Source: an uncultured Marmoricola sp. (GTDB lineage: Bacteria > Actinomycetota > Actinomycetes > Propionibacteriales > Nocardioidaceae). Taken from it: a stretch of 34,481 nt of DNA. This document shows, in pieces, positions 32,170 through 34,481 of the stretch. The position numbers were made by a program, and so were the translations under genes. Numbering within the stretch: the stretch's first letter is position 1; each line of letters starts with the position of its first letter. The stretch spans positions 1 through 34,481 of the forward strand of contig CALMLL010000155.1 in assembly GCA_937868075.1 (NCBI GenBank). Reading direction: 5' to 3'. The notes under the pieces were generated by a model, which ran no database searches, had not been told where the DNA came from, and saw nothing but the letters and a program-made list of their open reading frames with translations.

Positions 32170-33588
32170 ATGTTCCAGAACGCAGACGATCTGCTGAAGT
32201 ACATCAAGGACGAGCGCGTCGAGATGGTCGACGTCCGTTTTTGTGACCTGCCGGGTGTGATGCAGCACTTCACGGTGCCGGTCTCGTCCTTCGATCAGTC
32301 GGTCTTCGACGACGGACTTGGCTTCGACGGTTCCTCGATTCGCGGTTTCCAGGCGATCCACGAGTCGGACATGCAGCTCCTGCCCGACCCGACCACCGCC
32401 TACATCGACCCCTTCCGGGTCGCCAAGACCCTGGTGGTCAACTTCTTCATCCACGACCCGATCACCGGTGAGCCGTACTCGCGCGACCCGCGCAACATCG
32501 CCCGCAAGGCGATGGCCTACATGGCCTCCACCGGCATCGGCGACAAGGCGTACTTCGCTCCCGAGGCGGAGTTCTACGTCTTCGACAACGTGCGGTTCGA
32601 GACCAAAGCCAACGCGGGCTTCTATCACATCGACTCCGAGGCCGGCGCCTGGAACAGCGGCTCGGAGGTCAACAACCGCGGCTACAAGGTCAAGTACAAG
32701 GGTGGCTACTTCCCGGTGGCGCCGTACGACCACTTCGGTGAGCTTCGTGACGAGATGGTCATCGAGTTGGAGCGGGCCGGTCTGCAGGTCGAGCGCGCCC
32801 ACCACGAGGTCGGCACCGCCGGCCAGGCCGAGATCAACTACAAGTTCGACGAGCTGCTCAAGGCCGCCGACGACGTGATGAAGTTCAAATACATCATCAA
32901 GAACGTCGCCTGGCGCAACGGCAAGACGGCGACCTTCATGCCCAAGCCGATCTTCGGCGACAACGGGTCCGGCATGCACTGCCACCAGTCGATCTGGAAC
33001 AAGGGCGAGCCGCTGTTCTACGACGAGACCGGGTACGCCGGCCTGTCCGACATGGCGCGCCACTACATCGGCGGCATCCTCAAGCACGCTCCGTCGCTGT
33101 TGGCCTTCACGAACCCGACGGTGAACTCCTACCACCGCCTCGTGCCGGGCTTCGAAGCCCCGATCTCGCTGGTCTACAGCCAGCGCAACCGGTCGGCGTG
33201 CGTGCGCATCCCGATCACCGGATCAAACCCGAAGGCCAAGCGGATCGAGTTCCGCTGCCCCGACCCCTCGGCCAACCCGTACCTGGCCTTCTCGGCGCTG
33301 CTCCTCGCGGGGATCGACGGCATCCAGAACAAGATCGAGCCGGCCGAGCCGGTCGACAAGGACATCTACGAGCTGCCGCCGGACGAGATGGCCAACATCG
33401 CCCAGGTCCCGACGTCGCTCAACGAGGTGCTCGACAACCTCGAGCGCGACCACGACTTCCTCACCGTGGGGAACGTGTTCACTCCGGACCTGATCGAGAC
33501 GTGGATTGAGTACAAGCGCCAGAACGAGATCCTCCCCGTTCAGCAGCGCCCCCACCCTCACGAGTTCGAGCTGTACTACGACATCTGA
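32170..33588 (+). CDS. glnA: Glutamine synthetase type I
   Basis: A 472-residue GSI-beta type glutamine synthetase (glutamate + NH3 + ATP to glutamine). Seen: [18 protein letters not shown] (N-terminal), [20 protein letters not shown], the [15 protein letters not shown] region, NRSACVRIP and [19 protein letters not shown]. The adenylylation tyrosine lies in [10 protein letters not shown], so GlnE-type control is expected. The ATG has a perfect AGGAGG. Regulation: GlnR box upstream, strong terminator directly downstream. Conserved core gene after lipB-lipA-DUF4191-RDD. Confidence 0.98.
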   Translation: MFQNADDLLKYIKDERVEMVDVRFCDLPGVMQHFTVPVSSFDQSVFDDGLGFDGSSIRGFQAIHESDMQLLPDPTTAYIDPFRVAKTLVVNFFIHDPITGEPYSRDPRNIARKAMAYMASTGIGDKAYFAPEAEFYVFDNVRFETKANAGFYHIDSEAGAWNSGSEVNNRGYKVKYKGGYFPVAPYDHFGELRDEMVIELERAGLQVERAHHEVGTAGQAEINYKFDELLKAADDVMKFKYIIKNVAWRNGKTATFMPKPIFGDNGSGMHCHQSIWNKGEPLFYDETGYAGLSDMARHYIGGILKHAPSLLAFTNPTVNSYHRLVPGFEAPISLVYSQRNRSACVRIPITGSNPKAKRIEFRCPDPSANPYLAFSALLLAGIDGIQNKIEPAEPVDKDIYELPPDEMANIAQVPTSLNEVLDNLERDHDFLTVGNVFTPDLIETWIEYKRQNEILPVQQRPHPHEFELYYDI

Positions 33589-33601
33589 CAGGTACATAGC
33601 C

Positions 33602-33649
33602 CCGAAAGGGCCTCTGACCTGCATGTTTGCAGGTCAGAGGCCCTTTCGG
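33602..33649 (+). terminator. Strong terminator hairpin after glnA
   Basis: A perfect 22-bp stem (33602-33623 with 33628-33649) and a TGTT loop, starting 13 bases past the glnA stop. Key bases are CCGAAAGGGCC on the left and GGCCCTTTCGG on the right. There is no long T-run after it, as is common for actinobacterial terminators; it is stable in either direction. Confidence 0.85.
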
Positions 33650-33740
33650 AGTCGCTGCCTAGGGTTGAGTTGCTTGCTCATGGGCTCGCCTTAGCACGAT
33701 CGCCGACCGAGCGCGACCGAATGCGCTCGTTGTGGAGAAC

Positions 33741-33957
33741 TCAGGCGACACCGCGCCCGGTGGACTCCCGCATCTCGTCGAGCCTGTCCAGGACGTCCTG
33801 GCGCCAGTAGCGCAGCCGCCCCTCCATGATGAACCCGCGGCCCGGCGTCGGGCACCCGCCAGTAACGCAACTGCGTTACCGGCACGCGAATCAGGTCGGC
33901 CACATGCTCGATGGTCACCAGCTCGACGCGGCCGCACGAGCACCCAGACAGCGTCAT
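33741..33957 (-). pseudogene. Frameshifted excisionase-like helix-turn-helix gene
   Basis: In one frame the minus strand reads TIEHVADLIRVPVTQLRYWR, the N-terminal half of a MerR/excisionase-type (HTH_17) DNA-binding protein. After about VPDAGPR the homology jumps to the next frame as GFIMEGRLRYWRQDVLDRLDEMREST and runs to a TGA at 33741. One extra base, most simply in the CCC run at 33834-33836, explains it; without it the protein would be about 71 residues. The start is uncertain (ATG 33957, GTG 33918, or further upstream near 34092). It looks like a phage- or integrative-element leftover, or a single-base sequencing error in an intact gene. Confidence 0.6.
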
Positions 33958-34402
33958 GTACACCCTGAGCACGTTTCGGCGACGTCTTGTCGCAGGGGAC
34001 ATCATTCGTGAGGTGGAGTTACGGTCCGGGTCTGCGGGCTGGTTGCCCGCACAGAGCACCACGGTGAGAACATCGGCGAGACGCCTACTCATGTCATCTT
34101 TGTTGAGTTGAAAGAGACCGCTCCGGCCGTTGGCCCAGCGCCACAAGACCAAGGGACAATCGGGCCACAGCAAATGTGACCGCGGCCGTGGGCAGCCAAC
34201 TCGGTCACCACTCCGAGGCGATGACCCATGTGTCCCGCCTTCCGGCGCTCCTGCGGTCCGCCTGCGTGGAGCCGCTGGCGGCGCAGCCATCAAAGCGGCA
34301 ACGGTCTATGCGAACTCGCCGGATCGCTCGCGCCCGCATACCTCGCTGATCTGCAAACGGACCGAACCAAGGCACCAGACTCCGGTCGGGCTAAGCCTCA
34401 AG
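33958..34402. other. Region without a recognisable gene
   Basis: Reading frames here are open for up to about 200 codons on the minus strand but do not resemble any family, and the composition is less regular than in neighbouring genes. Together with the broken excisionase gene next to it, the stretch looks like decayed mobile-element DNA. The plus strand at about 34285-34345 reads AATVYANSPDRSR, faintly like the C-terminal tail of a tyrosine recombinase, but the match is too short to call. Confidence 0.4.
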
Positions 34403-34481
34403 CTAGGCCGAACCTTCGACTACCGTTTCGATCCACTCGACCACCCGGTCAGCCAGGTGGGTCCCGCTCAGCGCATCGATC
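34403..34481 (-). CDS. C-terminal end of an unidentified protein, cut by the window edge
   Basis: The last 25 codons of a minus-strand gene ending in TAG at 34403-34405. They read IDALSGTHLADRVVEWIETVV, a compact helical, acidic tail typical of a real soluble protein. The 5' part lies beyond the window. It does not resemble the usual GlnE tail, although glnE is the expected neighbour of glnA in mycobacteria. Identity unknown. Confidence 0.45.
   Translation of the reverse strand, partial: IDALSGTHLADRVVEWIETVVEGSA

Noticed and set aside
34261..34481. Tyrosine recombinase tail on the plus strand
   Set aside because: Only a dozen residues resemble an integrase C-terminus, the preceding catalytic motifs are absent, and a minus-strand gene tail better explains the end of the window.
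1..34481. CRISPR arrays, tRNA or rRNA genes
   Set aside because: No regularly spaced repeats and no cloverleaf or rRNA-like sequence were noticed on either strand when reading by eye.

Overview
The window comes from a GC-rich Gram-positive actinobacterium, probably of the Nocardioidaceae or a related high-GC family. The evidence is G/C-rich third codon positions, many GTG starts, Streptomyces/Mycobacterium-type PhoP and GlnR operator motifs, DUF3349 and DUF4191 proteins, and a core gene order (TIGR01777-family epimerase, lipB, lipA, DUF4191, RDD, glnA) also known in mycobacteria. The genus cannot be fixed from the sequence alone.

Layout. Positions 1-2084 hold the start of dihydrolipoyl dehydrogenase (minus strand, cut by the window edge) and the divergent TIGR01777 epimerase. 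Positions 2106-3605 hold a RIO-type kinase, with a short upstream peptide ORF, and a small exported or anchored protein. From 3706 to 26159 lies a large catabolic island for choline and glycine betaine: (i) a dimethylglycine dehydrogenase-etfB-etfA operon; (ii) a betB-betA-opuAA-opuAB-opuAC operon for choline oxidation and betaine uptake; (iii) a pit/small membrane protein/DUF3349 phosphate-transport operon sitting inside the island; (iv) an MttB-superfamily corrinoid methyltransferase followed by an IclR regulator; (v) a divergent, overlapping operon of a second IclR regulator, a corrinoid protein, a methylcorrinoid:tetrahydrofolate methyltransferase, a RACo-type corrinoid activator and a DUF1638 protein; (vi) a metF-like gene. 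Core genes resume with lipB, lipA and DUF4191. A sulfatase lipoprotein and two membrane proteins follow, then an RDD protein, glnA with a GlnR box and a strong terminator, a frameshifted excisionase-like remnant, and the tail of another gene.

How the genes fit together (inference). Choline is oxidised by BetA and BetB to glycine betaine, which OpuA can also import. Glycine betaine is then demethylated not by a Rieske monooxygenase (GbcAB) or BHMT but by a cobalamin-dependent route best known from anaerobes: the MttB-type enzyme moves a methyl group to the corrinoid protein, the MetH-like enzyme passes it to tetrahydrofolate, and the RACo-like protein repairs oxidised cobalamin. MetF could oxidise methyl-THF. 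The resulting dimethylglycine is the substrate of the FAD/GcvT-type dehydrogenase with its own ETF. Two operator families support a split regulon. Tandem 17-bp GTTGC-N7-GCAAC sites with exactly 19-bp spacing lie before betB, the dimethylglycine dehydrogenase and metF. A different 28-bp palindrome occurs twice between mttB and its divergent iclR. The system is an aerobic-looking, corrinoid-dependent betaine demethylation pathway wired into choline oxidation, and it is the most interesting content of the window.
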